Below are positions 1-5,699 of a stretch of 5,699 nt of DNA, one piece after another (within the stretch, counting starts at the first letter, position 1; each line of letters starts with the position of its first letter). The notes beneath the pieces were generated by a model that saw nothing but the letters and a program-made list of their open reading frames with translations, had not been told where the DNA came from and made no database searches. Made by a program: the position numbers and the translations under genes. The stretch is from JAVBOV01 sp031550205 (lineage in GTDB: Bacteria; Pseudomonadota; Alphaproteobacteria; RF32; CAG-239), in the NCBI GenBank assembly GCA_031550205.1, contig JAVBOV010000012.1, positions 1 to 5,699 of the forward strand, given 5' to 3'.

Positions 1-515
1 ACGGCTACCAATGGCGTTCATGGCCGGCTCCAAGCGGCGCAAGCATCGACCAGCTTGCCAACGTGATAAAGCGCATTAAAGAAAAACCAAACGACCGAAG
101 GCTGATTGTAACCGCCTGGAATCCGGCGGAAGTTGACAAGATGGCTTTGCCGCCTTGCCACTGTTTGTTTCAGTTTTATGTGGCGAACGGCAAGCTTTCA
201 TGCCAGTTGTATCAGCGCAGCTGCGACACTTTTTTGGGGGTGCCGTTTAACATTGCCTCATATGCTTTGTTTACAATGATGATTGCGCAAGTTTGCGGAC
301 TAGAGCCCGGTGAATTTATTCATACCTATGGTGACACGCATATTTATGCCAACCATTTTGAGCAGGTTAAAGAGCAGCTTAGCCGCGAGCCTAAAAAACT
401 GCCGGTGATGAAGATTAACCCGAATGTGAAAAATATTGAAGACTTTGTGTTTGAAGATTTTGAACTGGTCGGGTATGATCCGTGGCCAAGTATTAAAGCG
501 CCGATTGCCGTGTAA
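1..515 (+). CDS. thyA: Thymidylate synthase, C-terminal ~170 residues (5' end outside window)
   Basis: ThyA catalyses reductive methylation of dUMP to dTMP with 5,10-methylene-tetrahydrofolate, the last cytoplasmic step of de novo dTMP synthesis. The reading frame is open from the left edge (codons begin at base 3) and the first residues, GYQWRSWPAPSG, match the family's conserved YG-QWR-WP segment. The GTG at 63 is therefore an internal valine, not a start. The catalytic cysteine lies in PPCHCLFQF, codon 156-158. Next come the dUMP-binding stretches YQRSCDTFLGVPFNIASYA and GDTHIYANH, then the C-terminal FEDFELVGYDP and a final APIAV that aligns with the E. coli ending APVAI. With about 264 residues usual for the family, roughly 95 N-terminal residues lie upstream of the window. 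The gene ends just before a strong terminator, so it is the last gene of its transcription unit. Identification is near certain; the visible part has no missing key residue. Confidence 0.97.
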   Translation, partial: GYQWRSWPAPSGASIDQLANVIKRIKEKPNDRRLIVTAWNPAEVDKMALPPCHCLFQFYVANGKLSCQLYQRSCDTFLGVPFNIASYALFTMMIAQVCGLEPGEFIHTYGDTHIYANHFEQVKEQLSREPKKLPVMKINPNVKNIEDFVFEDFELVGYDPWPSIKAPIAV

Positions 516-519
516 TTAA

Positions 520-551
520 AAAAACGCTTTCTTAAAAAAGAAAGCGTTTTT
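520..551. terminator. Bidirectional intrinsic terminator between convergent genes
   Basis: Bases 520-533 are perfectly complementary to 538-551, giving a 14-bp stem with an AAAA loop (534-537). The core is ACGCTTTCTT / AAGAAAGCGT. An A-run forms the left outer stem and a T-run the right outer stem, so RNA from either strand ends in a U-rich tail. It begins 4 nt after the thyA stop and, on the other strand, 6 nt after the stop of the 107-aa ORF. It is therefore well placed to end both convergent transcripts. Confidence 0.88.
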
Positions 552-557
552 GCTTTG

Positions 558-881
558 TTAAGTTTCTACAAAAACCAGATGATCTACCTTGTCTTGCAGG
601 CGATACTGCTTATCTCTGATGAAGACTTTTTCACCATGTTTGATGGGAATGAAAGCGTCTTCCGGCAGGGTTGAAAACTTGTTTTCGCCGGTTTCAACAA
701 CATAAATTGCGTGACCGCGGTGTTTGCCGTTGGCAAGTCTGCCTATAAAGCAGGCTCTGCCGCCGTACATTGCTGCGAAAAAGCTTGTAACCGTGCAACT
801 CTTGCCATTGGCAATGTCTGTGATAATTCTTCCTGCAGCCAAAGACGAGTTAAGCTGGTTAGGGTGCATAGGTTTGCTCAT
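558..881 (-). CDS. Uncharacterised 107-aa protein
   Basis: I do not recognise a family. The protein is small and soluble-looking: no signal peptide, no clear membrane segment, no cysteine cluster (only two Cys, near residues 29 and 44). It has a Gly/Arg-rich middle (MYGGRACFIGRLANGKHRGH, about residues 38-57) followed by a strand-like AIYVVETG, and a charged C-terminal third ending LVFVET. The case for a real gene is positional: its stop lies 6 nt from a bidirectional terminator, a TATAAT box sits 33 bp upstream of its ATG, and it is on the same strand as alaS, 121 bp downstream of it. No convincing Shine-Dalgarno precedes the ATG (AACACACAAACATT). An overlapping opposite-strand ORF (711-953) has no such support. 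No function is proposed. Confidence 0.65.
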   Translation of the reverse strand: MSKPMHPNQLNSSLAAGRIITDIANGKSCTVTSFFAAMYGGRACFIGRLANGKHRGHAIYVVETGENKFSTLPEDAFIPIKHGEKVFIRDKQYRLQDKVDHLVFVET

Positions 882-914
882 AATGTTTGTGTGTTAAGGT
901 TAATAATTGGGTTA

Positions 915-944
915 ATTATAATTTTTCAGAACCTATATTCTAAA
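915..944 (-). promoter_or_regulatory. Candidate sigma70-type promoter for the 107-aa ORF
   Basis: Read on the minus strand, 920-915 is an exact TATAAT, preceded after an 18-nt spacer by TTTAGA (944-939), which matches TTGACA at four of six positions. It lies 33 bp before the ATG at 881. The region is AT-rich, so a chance match is possible, but the -10 box is exact and well placed. It would let the small gene be transcribed independently of alaS. Confidence 0.4.
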
Positions 945-1002
945 CATATATGATTGTATATTGCAAGCAAAATCTTGCAGTAAAACGGACAAAAGGTGTT
1001 TT

Positions 1003-3609
1003 TTATATGTGTTTTTTGATTGCGGTTATGGCTTCTTGCAGTCTGGTGGCATCAGGGCCGCCGGCTTGGGCCATGTCGGCCCTTCCGCCGCCGCCTTGAC
1101 CTCCGACTGCGGCTGCGCCGATTTTAACCAGATCCACTGCAGAATATTTCCCGGTTAAATCTTCGGTTACGCCGACCACAATGGAAGCCTTGCCTTCATT
1201 ATTTGAAGCCAAAACCACAATGCAGGAGCCGGTGTTTTGTTTAATTTCATCAACAAAAGCCTTAAGCTCTTTGGCAGGAATATTATCTAAGATTTTATCT
1301 ATAAAATTAACGCCGTTTATTTTTCCGACTTTGTCTTGATTATCGGCAGATTTGTGGCTGACAAAGGTTTTTTTCAGATTGAAGATTTGGGCATCGAGAG
1401 CCTTTTTCTCTTCCAAAAGGGCGTAAATTCTTTGTTCCAAATCATTCGGGCTGGATTTTAGTAAAGCGCAGGCTTTGTGCAGTTTGGCCTCCAAGTCTTG
1501 CACAAATTTCTCGGCGTGTTTGCCGGTTACGCACTCAATGCGCCTGATGCCGGCAGCAACCGCGCCTTCGGAGATGATGTTGAAATAACCTATATCGCCG
1601 GTGGCGTTGACATGGGTTCCGCCGCAGAGTTCAACCGAGAAAACCTCGCCGTCTTTTTCCATTGAAACCACACGAACCTCGTCGCCGTATTTTTCGCCAA
1701 ACAAAGCCATGGCGCCTTTTTTAATGGCATCATCTGCGGACATTAAGGTGGTTTTTACCTTATAATTTTTGCGAACGGCGTTGTTGACAATGTTTTCCAC
1801 CTGTTCAATTTCTTGAGCTGTAATTTGTTTGGGGTGAGAGATGTCAAAGCGCATTTTGTCGTTGGCAACTAAGGATCCTTTTTGGGTGACGTGTTTGCCC
1901 AAAACGTCTCGAAGAGCGCGGTGTACCAGATGAGTTACCGAGTGATGAGCTCTGATTTGGCTGCGGTTGTCTTCATCTACGGCAAAGGCGGCGGAAGCTC
2001 CTTCTTTGACCTCGCCTTTTATCAGTTTGCAGCAATGGACAATTAAACCGTCGAGTTTCTTTTTAACGTCGAATACCTCCAGCTCAAAGTCAGAGCCGGT
2101 GATTTTGCCGATATCTCCGACCTGGCCGCCTGATTCTCCATAAAACGGAGTTTGGTTGGAAATAATGTACAGCACATCTTTGTCTTTGGTAACAGATAAG
2201 ATATTGCATTCGGCGTGCAGAGTGTTATAGCCCAGGAAATCAGTGATGCCGAATTTATCGCGCAGTTCAAACCAGATTTTATCTACGCCGGCATCTCCGG
2301 AGCCTGCCCAGTTTTTGCGGGCGGCCTGTTTTTGTTTTTCCATGGATTCATTAAAGCTTTTGGTATCAACCTCAATTTGTTTAAGGCGCAGAGCGTCTTG
2401 GGTTAAGTCTAACGGAAAGCCGTAGGTGTCATATAATTTGAAGGCGGTCCGGCCGTCCAAGGTGTCTCCGGCTTTTAAGTCTTCGGTTTCATCGGCAAGC
2501 AGCTTTAAGCCTTTTTCCATGGTTTTGATGAAGCGGGTTTCTTCAAGCTTTAAGGTTTCAGAAATTAAGTCTTCAGCGCGGAAAAGTTCGGGGTATGCTT
2601 CGCCCATTTCCATTTGCAACTGCGGGAAGATTTGGTGCATCATCGGTTCTTTGAAACCGAGCAGGTTGGCGTGGCGCATGGCGCGGCGCATAATGCGTCT
2701 TAAGACGTATCCGCGGCCTTCGTTGGAAGGCAGTACGCCGTCGGCAATTAAGAAACTGGCGGAGCGCAGGTGGTCGGCAATTACGTTATGAGAAGCTTTT
2801 AACGGACCGCTCGGGTCGGAATTGGCAAGGTCGGCAATTTTTTTAATCAGGTTTTGGAATAAGTCAATTTCATAGTTGGAATGCACACCCTGCAAAACGG
2901 CGGTCATTCTTTCCAGACCCATGCCGGTGTCTACCGAGGGTTTGGGAAGCTTGATGCGGCTGCCGTCTTCCAGGTCTTGAAACTGCATGAACACCAAATT
3001 CCAGATTTCAATGTAGCGGTCGCCGTCTTCTTCAGGGGTGCCGGGTTTGCCGCCCCAGACGCTGGGGCCGTGGTCATAAAAAATTTCAGAGCAGGGACCG
3101 CATGGACCAACATCGCCCATTTGCCAGAAGTTGTCTTTGGTGGCAATGCGGATGATTTTATCATCGCCAAAACCGGTCACTTTATGCCAGATGTTGTAGG
3201 CCTCATCATCGTCATGATAAACGGTCATTAAGAGTTTGTCTTTGTTCATGCCGAAGTCTTTGGTGAGCAGATCCCAGGCAAATTTAATGGCGTCTTCTTT
3301 AAAATAATCTCCAAAAGAGAAATTGCCGAGCATTTCAAAAAAAGTGTGGTGGCGCACGGTATAACCGACGTTGTCCAAGTCGTTGTGTTTGCCGCCGGCG
3401 CGCACGCATTTTTGCGAAGAGGTCGCGCGTTTGATGTTTGCAGCCTGTTGGCCGGTGAAGATGTTTTTAAACTGCACCATGACGGCGTTGGTGAACATTA
3501 AGCTGGGGTCGTTATCAGGCACCAAAGGACTGGATCTGACAATTTCATGCTCGTTTTTGTTGAAAAAGTTTAGGTAAGTGTTGCGGATGTCTTTTAAAGT
3601 GTTGGTCAT
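1003..3609 (-). CDS. alaS: Alanyl-tRNA synthetase, full length (868 aa)
   Basis: AlaRS charges tRNA-Ala with alanine in the cytoplasm and hydrolyses mischarged Ser/Gly-tRNA. The length is close to the 876 residues of E. coli AlaRS. The class II catalytic domain covers about residues 1-235, with motif 2 in RHHTFFEMLGNFSFGDYFK (86-104) and motif 3 as DTGMGLER (227-234). The tRNA-recognition region follows (to about 450). The editing domain carries both metal-binding pairs: HSVTH (H556, H560) and CGGTH (C662, H666). After a coiled-coil-like linker (about 700-750) comes the C-Ala domain, ending with the Gly-rich GGQGGGGRADMAQAGGPDA. The ATG start fits the usual N-terminus (short helix then RSSPLVPDNDPS); only a weak GAGC precedes it. 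One oddity is residue 43: the family's FTNAGM reads FTNAVM. The gene is divergent from the sfsA-like gene and has a heptamer repeat in its leader. Confidence 0.98.
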   Translation of the reverse strand: MTNTLKDIRNTYLNFFNKNEHEIVRSSPLVPDNDPSLMFTNAVMVQFKNIFTGQQAANIKRATSSQKCVRAGGKHNDLDNVGYTVRHHTFFEMLGNFSFGDYFKEDAIKFAWDLLTKDFGMNKDKLLMTVYHDDDEAYNIWHKVTGFGDDKIIRIATKDNFWQMGDVGPCGPCSEIFYDHGPSVWGGKPGTPEEDGDRYIEIWNLVFMQFQDLEDGSRIKLPKPSVDTGMGLERMTAVLQGVHSNYEIDLFQNLIKKIADLANSDPSGPLKASHNVIADHLRSASFLIADGVLPSNEGRGYVLRRIMRRAMRHANLLGFKEPMMHQIFPQLQMEMGEAYPELFRAEDLISETLKLEETRFIKTMEKGLKLLADETEDLKAGDTLDGRTAFKLYDTYGFPLDLTQDALRLKQIEVDTKSFNESMEKQKQAARKNWAGSGDAGVDKIWFELRDKFGITDFLGYNTLHAECNILSVTKDKDVLYIISNQTPFYGESGGQVGDIGKITGSDFELEVFDVKKKLDGLIVHCCKLIKGEVKEGASAAFAVDEDNRSQIRAHHSVTHLVHRALRDVLGKHVTQKGSLVANDKMRFDISHPKQITAQEIEQVENIVNNAVRKNYKVKTTLMSADDAIKKGAMALFGEKYGDEVRVVSMEKDGEVFSVELCGGTHVNATGDIGYFNIISEGAVAAGIRRIECVTGKHAEKFVQDLEAKLHKACALLKSSPNDLEQRIYALLEEKKALDAQIFNLKKTFVSHKSADNQDKVGKINGVNFIDKILDNIPAKELKAFVDEIKQNTGSCIVVLASNNEGKASIVVGVTEDLTGKYSAVDLVKIGAAAVGGQGGGGRADMAQAGGPDATRLQEAITAIKKHI

Positions 3610-3620
3610 GGCTGCTCAAT

Positions 3621-3684
3621 GATTTTGGATTTTAGATTTTTGATTATGGATTGTTTTGTTCCAAAATCTGCAACCTAAAATCTG
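3621..3684. repeat. Heptanucleotide tandem array with inverted copies in the alaS leader
   Basis: Five consecutive 7-mers start with GAT: GATTTTG (3621), GATTTTA (3628), GATTTTT (3635), GATTATG (3642) and GATTGTT (3649), decaying to the right. Reverse-complement copies follow: CCAAAATC (3661-3668) and CTAAAATC (3675-3682), spaced 14 bp, that is two repeat units, apart. Bases 3621-3629 pair with 3660-3668 (9 bp), and 3628-3635 can pair with 3675-3682 (8 bp), so the structures are mutually exclusive. The array begins 11 bp upstream of the alaS start codon and would be in its 5' leader if transcription starts farther upstream. Whether it is a regulatory hairpin or a slippage-derived repeat cannot be told from one sequence. 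Confidence 0.7.
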
Positions 3685-3744
3685 AAGTTGGTTAAAGTTG
3701 CTATTAATTTAAGATAAAAATTATTGGGAGTCTATAGAAAACTG

Positions 3745-3773
3745 TTGGGTTTTTGTTTTTTTTGATATATTAT
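3745..3773 (+). promoter_or_regulatory. Weak candidate promoter immediately upstream of the sfsA-like gene
   Basis: TTGGGT (3745-3750) and TATTAT (3768-3773) are separated by 17 bp, with an overlapping TATATT at 3766-3771. The spacer is a T-rich run. If used, transcription would begin at or next to the ATG at 3781, giving a leaderless or nearly leaderless mRNA, which fits the absence of any Shine-Dalgarno sequence there (TATCTTCTGC-ATG). The boxes are AT-rich and degenerate, so this is a low-confidence call. Confidence 0.3.
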
Positions 3774-3780
3774 CTTCTGC

Positions 3781-4479
3781 ATGCAGTTTGAAGAAAAATT
3801 AATTAAGGGTGAAATTGTCGGCTCTTATCACGACGTTATTTTAGATGTTAAAATTGACGATGATGTTGTCGTGTCGGTTTTCTGCCCGCAGGCAGATGTG
3901 ATGAAAACCCTTTATACCAGAGGTGTTGAGGCATATATTTTGAAAAATCCGAACCGGAATAGAAAAGTTAAATATGAACTGCAGATGATTAACCGCGGAG
4001 AAGGTTTGATATTTGTAAACTCCGGCCGCAACAAACAGTTGGCTTTGGAAGCGCTTGAAAACAACTTATTGCCGGATTTTGCCGATGCCGAGGAAATTGA
4101 GCAGGAAGTTGATAAGGAAGAGTCAGCTTTTGCGTATTTGGCAATAACCAAGAAAAACGGTCAAAAGCAATTTGTTTATATTGAGAACATATATGGCAAA
4201 GCCGGCGGGTATGCCGTGTTTCCGTCTTATGTCAGTTTTGAATATTTGAATATGCTTGAAGAATCTGCCAGGCTCAGAGCAGAAGGGCATGAGACTGCGG
4301 TGCTGATGATTGTGCCGCGGGCTGACTGCGCTGATGTAAAATTCAGCTGGGCGGTTGACCAAGCCGCTGCCGCAAAAGTTTTTGAGGCGGCCAAAAGCGG
4401 TTTAAAATTTTTTGGTTATGCTTGCAATTTGGATAAAAACGGGGTAAGTTTGGGCAGAAAATTAAACATCTTGTATTGA
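3781..4479 (+). CDS. sfsA: SfsA-family protein with degenerate nuclease signature
   Basis: SfsA proteins have an N-terminal OB-like domain and a C-terminal PD-(D/E)xK nuclease-like domain; the E. coli member was named for stimulating maltose metabolism. The 232-aa length and collinear landmarks support membership: MQFEEKLIKGEIVGSY aligns with the family start, then FCPQADVM (34-41, family CPNTG-M), IFVNSGRNKQL (77-87), VYIE (132-135), VFPSYVS (146-152, family FPDAVT) and the ending LGRKLNILY. The catalytic residues are largely gone: family SRIDFL reads SAFAYL (115-120, Arg and Asp both Ala), IEVK reads IENI (134-137, Glu kept, Lys lost), and FPDAVT-RG reads FPSYVSFEY. The frame is otherwise intact, so it looks like a maintained but probably catalytically inactive paralogue or divergent orthologue. 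The place upstream of map and radC matches the sfsA position in other Alphaproteobacteria. Family call by eye; function uncertain. Confidence 0.75.
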   Translation: MQFEEKLIKGEIVGSYHDVILDVKIDDDVVVSVFCPQADVMKTLYTRGVEAYILKNPNRNRKVKYELQMINRGEGLIFVNSGRNKQLALEALENNLLPDFADAEEIEQEVDKEESAFAYLAITKKNGQKQFVYIENIYGKAGGYAVFPSYVSFEYLNMLEESARLRAEGHETAVLMIVPRADCADVKFSWAVDQAAAAKVFEAAKSGLKFFGYACNLDKNGVSLGRKLNILY

Positions 4480-4499
4480 TTTTATAGGGTATCTAAAAA

Positions 4500-4507
4500 A
4501 GAGGAAG
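4500..4507 (+). promoter_or_regulatory. Ribosome binding site that fixes the GTG start of map
   Basis: AGAGGAAG lies 7 nt before the GTG at 4515 and is the clearest Shine-Dalgarno sequence in the window. A TAA in the same frame (4512-4514) directly precedes the GTG, so no earlier start is possible; the next in-frame ATG would remove 19 residues. Confidence 0.7.
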
Positions 4508-4514
4508 CTTTTAA

Positions 4515-5321
4515 GTGGCAACAGTTAGAAAAGACGGAATTACGCTTTATGAGGCGGCAGATTTTGAAGGGATGAGAAAGGCAGGCAAGCTGGCTGCCGA
4601 GGTTTTGGACTATGTTACGCCTTTTGTTAAAATCGGCGTTTGTACCGCAGAAATTGACGATTTGGCTCGCGAGTTTATCTTAAAACGCGGGGCGGTTCCG
4701 GCGTGCGTGGGTTATAAGGGATATAAACACACCACCTGCATTTCAATCAACCATGTGATTTGTCACGGCATTCCGGATTATAACCGCAAGTTTGTTGATG
4801 GCGATATTTTTAATATTGACGTGACGGTGATTGTGGACGGCTGGTATGGCGACACTTCGCGTATGTATTATGCCGGCAAGCCTTCAATTAAGGCCAGGCG
4901 TTTGTGCGATGTTACTTATGAATGTTTAATGCGCGGACTTGACGCGGTTAAGCCCGGAGCCAGAATGGGCGATATTGGCGCGGTGATAGAGGAGCATGCC
5001 GAGAAGCACGGATATTCGGTGGTGGATATGTTTTGCGGGCATGGTTTGGGCAGAGTTTTTCATGATGCTCCAAACGTACTGCATTGTGGCAAAAAAGGCA
5101 CCGGAGAGTTGATTGAAGAAGGTATGTTTTTTACCATTGAGCCGATGATTAATGCCGGAAAAAAAGAAGGGATTATTTTGCAAGACGGCTGGACGGCCGT
5201 GACCAGAGACAAGTCTCTTTCTGCACAATTTGAACACTCTTTGGGGGTGACTAAAGACGGATGCGAGGTCTTTACGCATTCCTTAAAAGGGCTTGATAAA
5301 CCACCATATAAGATTGATTGA
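4515..5321 (+). CDS. map: Type I methionine aminopeptidase
   Basis: MetAP removes the initiator methionine from nascent proteins when the second residue is small; it is a cytoplasmic dimetal (Fe/Co/Mn-type) hydrolase of the pita-bread fold, usually essential. At 268 aa it is close to the E. coli enzyme (264 aa). All active-site residues are present with a constant +5 offset from E. coli numbering: His84 (in VICHGIP), metal ligands Asp102 (FNIDV), Asp113 (YGDTSRMY), His176 (CGHGLG), Glu209 (TIEPM) and Glu240 (FEHSL). No zinc-finger N-terminal extension is present, so it is the short bacterial form. The start is GTG, set by an upstream AGAGGAAG and an in-frame stop immediately before. It lies 35 nt after the sfsA-like gene and 5 nt before radC, so the three are probably co-transcribed. 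Confidence 0.97.
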   Translation: MATVRKDGITLYEAADFEGMRKAGKLAAEVLDYVTPFVKIGVCTAEIDDLAREFILKRGAVPACVGYKGYKHTTCISINHVICHGIPDYNRKFVDGDIFNIDVTVIVDGWYGDTSRMYYAGKPSIKARRLCDVTYECLMRGLDAVKPGARMGDIGAVIEEHAEKHGYSVVDMFCGHGLGRVFHDAPNVLHCGKKGTGELIEEGMFFTIEPMINAGKKEGIILQDGWTAVTRDKSLSAQFEHSLGVTKDGCEVFTHSLKGLDKPPYKID

Positions 5322-5326
5322 AAAAC

Positions 5327-5699
5327 ATGACTGAGGACTATAGCGGACATAGAAAGCGTTTACGCGAGCGTTTTTTGAAAGACGGCGGAAAATCGATGCC
5401 GGATTATGAGCTTTTGGAGCTGATGCTCGGTTATGCAATTCCTCGCCGCGATACCAAGCCGATTGCCAAAGAGCTGATTAAGAAATTCGGTAACTGCGCC
5501 GGCGTGGTGCATGCGCCGGTTTCGGAACTTTTGGAGTTTGATTTTATTACGGAAAATTCGGCGGCTTTGTTGAAAATTGCCAAGGAAATGGCAATAAGAA
5601 TGTCTTGGCAGGTGCTGGAGAACAAAAAAGAAGTGGTGATTTCAGGCTGGGATGAGATGATTGATTATCTTAGGATGACCATGGCGCATAATGAGGTTG
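5327..5699 (+). CDS. radC: RadC/JAB-domain protein, N-terminal 124 residues (3' end outside window)
   Basis: RadC proteins combine an N-terminal helix-hairpin-helix-like region with a C-terminal JAB/MPN metalloprotease-like domain; their role is unsettled, and the original link to DNA repair in E. coli has been disputed. The frame opens with GHRKRLRERFLKDG and MPDYELLELMLGYAIPRRDTK, the characteristic RadC opening in Alphaproteobacteria, and continues through PIAKELIKKFGNCAGVVHAP. Translation stays open to the window edge and ends MTMAHNEV, where the JAB domain begins, so the metal-binding HxH...D motif is not visible. The stretch that in most RadC proteins reads like KGIGEN is DFITEN here (residues 72-77), lacking both hairpin glycines. 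The ATG follows the map stop by 5 nt with no good Shine-Dalgarno, suggesting translational coupling to map. Confidence 0.92.
   Translation, partial: MTEDYSGHRKRLRERFLKDGGKSMPDYELLELMLGYAIPRRDTKPIAKELIKKFGNCAGVVHAPVSELLEFDFITENSAALLKIAKEMAIRMSWQVLENKKEVVISGWDEMIDYLRMTMAHNEV

Noticed and set aside
63..515. GTG at 63 as the start of a short gene
   Set aside because: The frame is open to the left edge and encodes conserved thymidylate synthase residues before it; the GTG is an internal Val codon.
711..953. Plus-strand 80-aa ORF overlapping the small minus-strand gene
   Set aside because: It has no Shine-Dalgarno or promoter, a Cys-rich low-plausibility protein, and runs through the AT-rich intergenic DNA that holds the opposite-strand promoter; it is likely a shadow.
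962..979. Hairpin TGCAAG / CTTGCA downstream of alaS as an intrinsic terminator
   Set aside because: The stem is only 6 bp with a 6-nt loop, and no U-tract follows it in the alaS direction (ATATACAATC). It may be incidental, and alaS may read through into the 107-aa ORF.
2426..2791. Plus-strand 121-aa ORF opposite alaS
   Set aside because: It lies wholly inside the conserved alaS coding sequence; the Ser/Arg/Lys-rich translation is typical of an antisense shadow frame.
2881..3231. Plus-strand 116-aa ORF opposite alaS
   Set aside because: It is complementary to the most conserved AlaRS catalytic region, and no start signal was seen; it is a shadow frame.
3643..3673. Promoter for alaS on the minus strand (TTGCAG 3673-3668, CATAAT 3648-3643)
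   Set aside because: The spacer is 19 bp and the -35 matches only three of six bases; it overlaps the repeat array, so the match is not convincing.
3621..3684. CRISPR-like or insertion-sequence end
   Set aside because: Units are 7 bp without unique spacers, and no transposase or target-site duplication is visible; a simple tandem/inverted repeat explains it.

Overview
This window is ordinary bacterial chromosome, dense with housekeeping genes and moderately AT-rich by eye. From left to right it holds the 3' part of thyA (thymidylate synthase, +), a small uncharacterised ORF (-), a complete alaS (alanyl-tRNA synthetase, -), and a rightward cluster of an SfsA-family gene, map (type I methionine aminopeptidase) and the 5' part of radC. 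The order sfsA-map-radC recurs in Alphaproteobacteria, and the AlaRS and MetAP protein sequences look alphaproteobacterial. The AT-rich intergenic DNA and weak Shine-Dalgarno sequences suggest a lower-GC, possibly host-associated, alphaproteobacterium. That placement is an inference from gene order and protein style, not a database result.

Left part (1-1002): thyA runs in from the left edge and stops at 515. A near-perfect hairpin with an A-tract on one side and a T-tract on the other (520-551) separates it from a convergent 107-aa ORF (881-558) and should terminate both. A good TATAAT-like box lies upstream of that ORF, which otherwise sits 121 bp downstream of alaS on the same strand.

Middle (1003-3780): alaS is intact, with aminoacylation, editing and C-terminal domains all recognisable. 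Its upstream region, shared divergently with the sfsA-like gene, starts with five tandem heptamers of the form GATTTTN only 11 bp from the alaS start codon. Further out are reverse-complement copies that allow several alternative hairpins in the alaS leader.

Right part (3781-5699): the SfsA-like protein keeps the fold-level layout of the family but has lost almost all of the PD-(D/E)xK nuclease signature. map is intact, with all five metal ligands and the catalytic His. radC starts 5 nt after map and runs off the window; its helix-hairpin-helix glycines appear to be replaced. The genes act in dTMP synthesis, tRNA charging, N-terminal protein maturation and (by family) DNA metabolism, with no obvious shared pathway. 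I saw no mobile element, CRISPR array, tRNA or rRNA. The most unusual signals are the nuclease-dead SfsA homologue in a conserved neighbourhood and the heptamer array in front of alaS.
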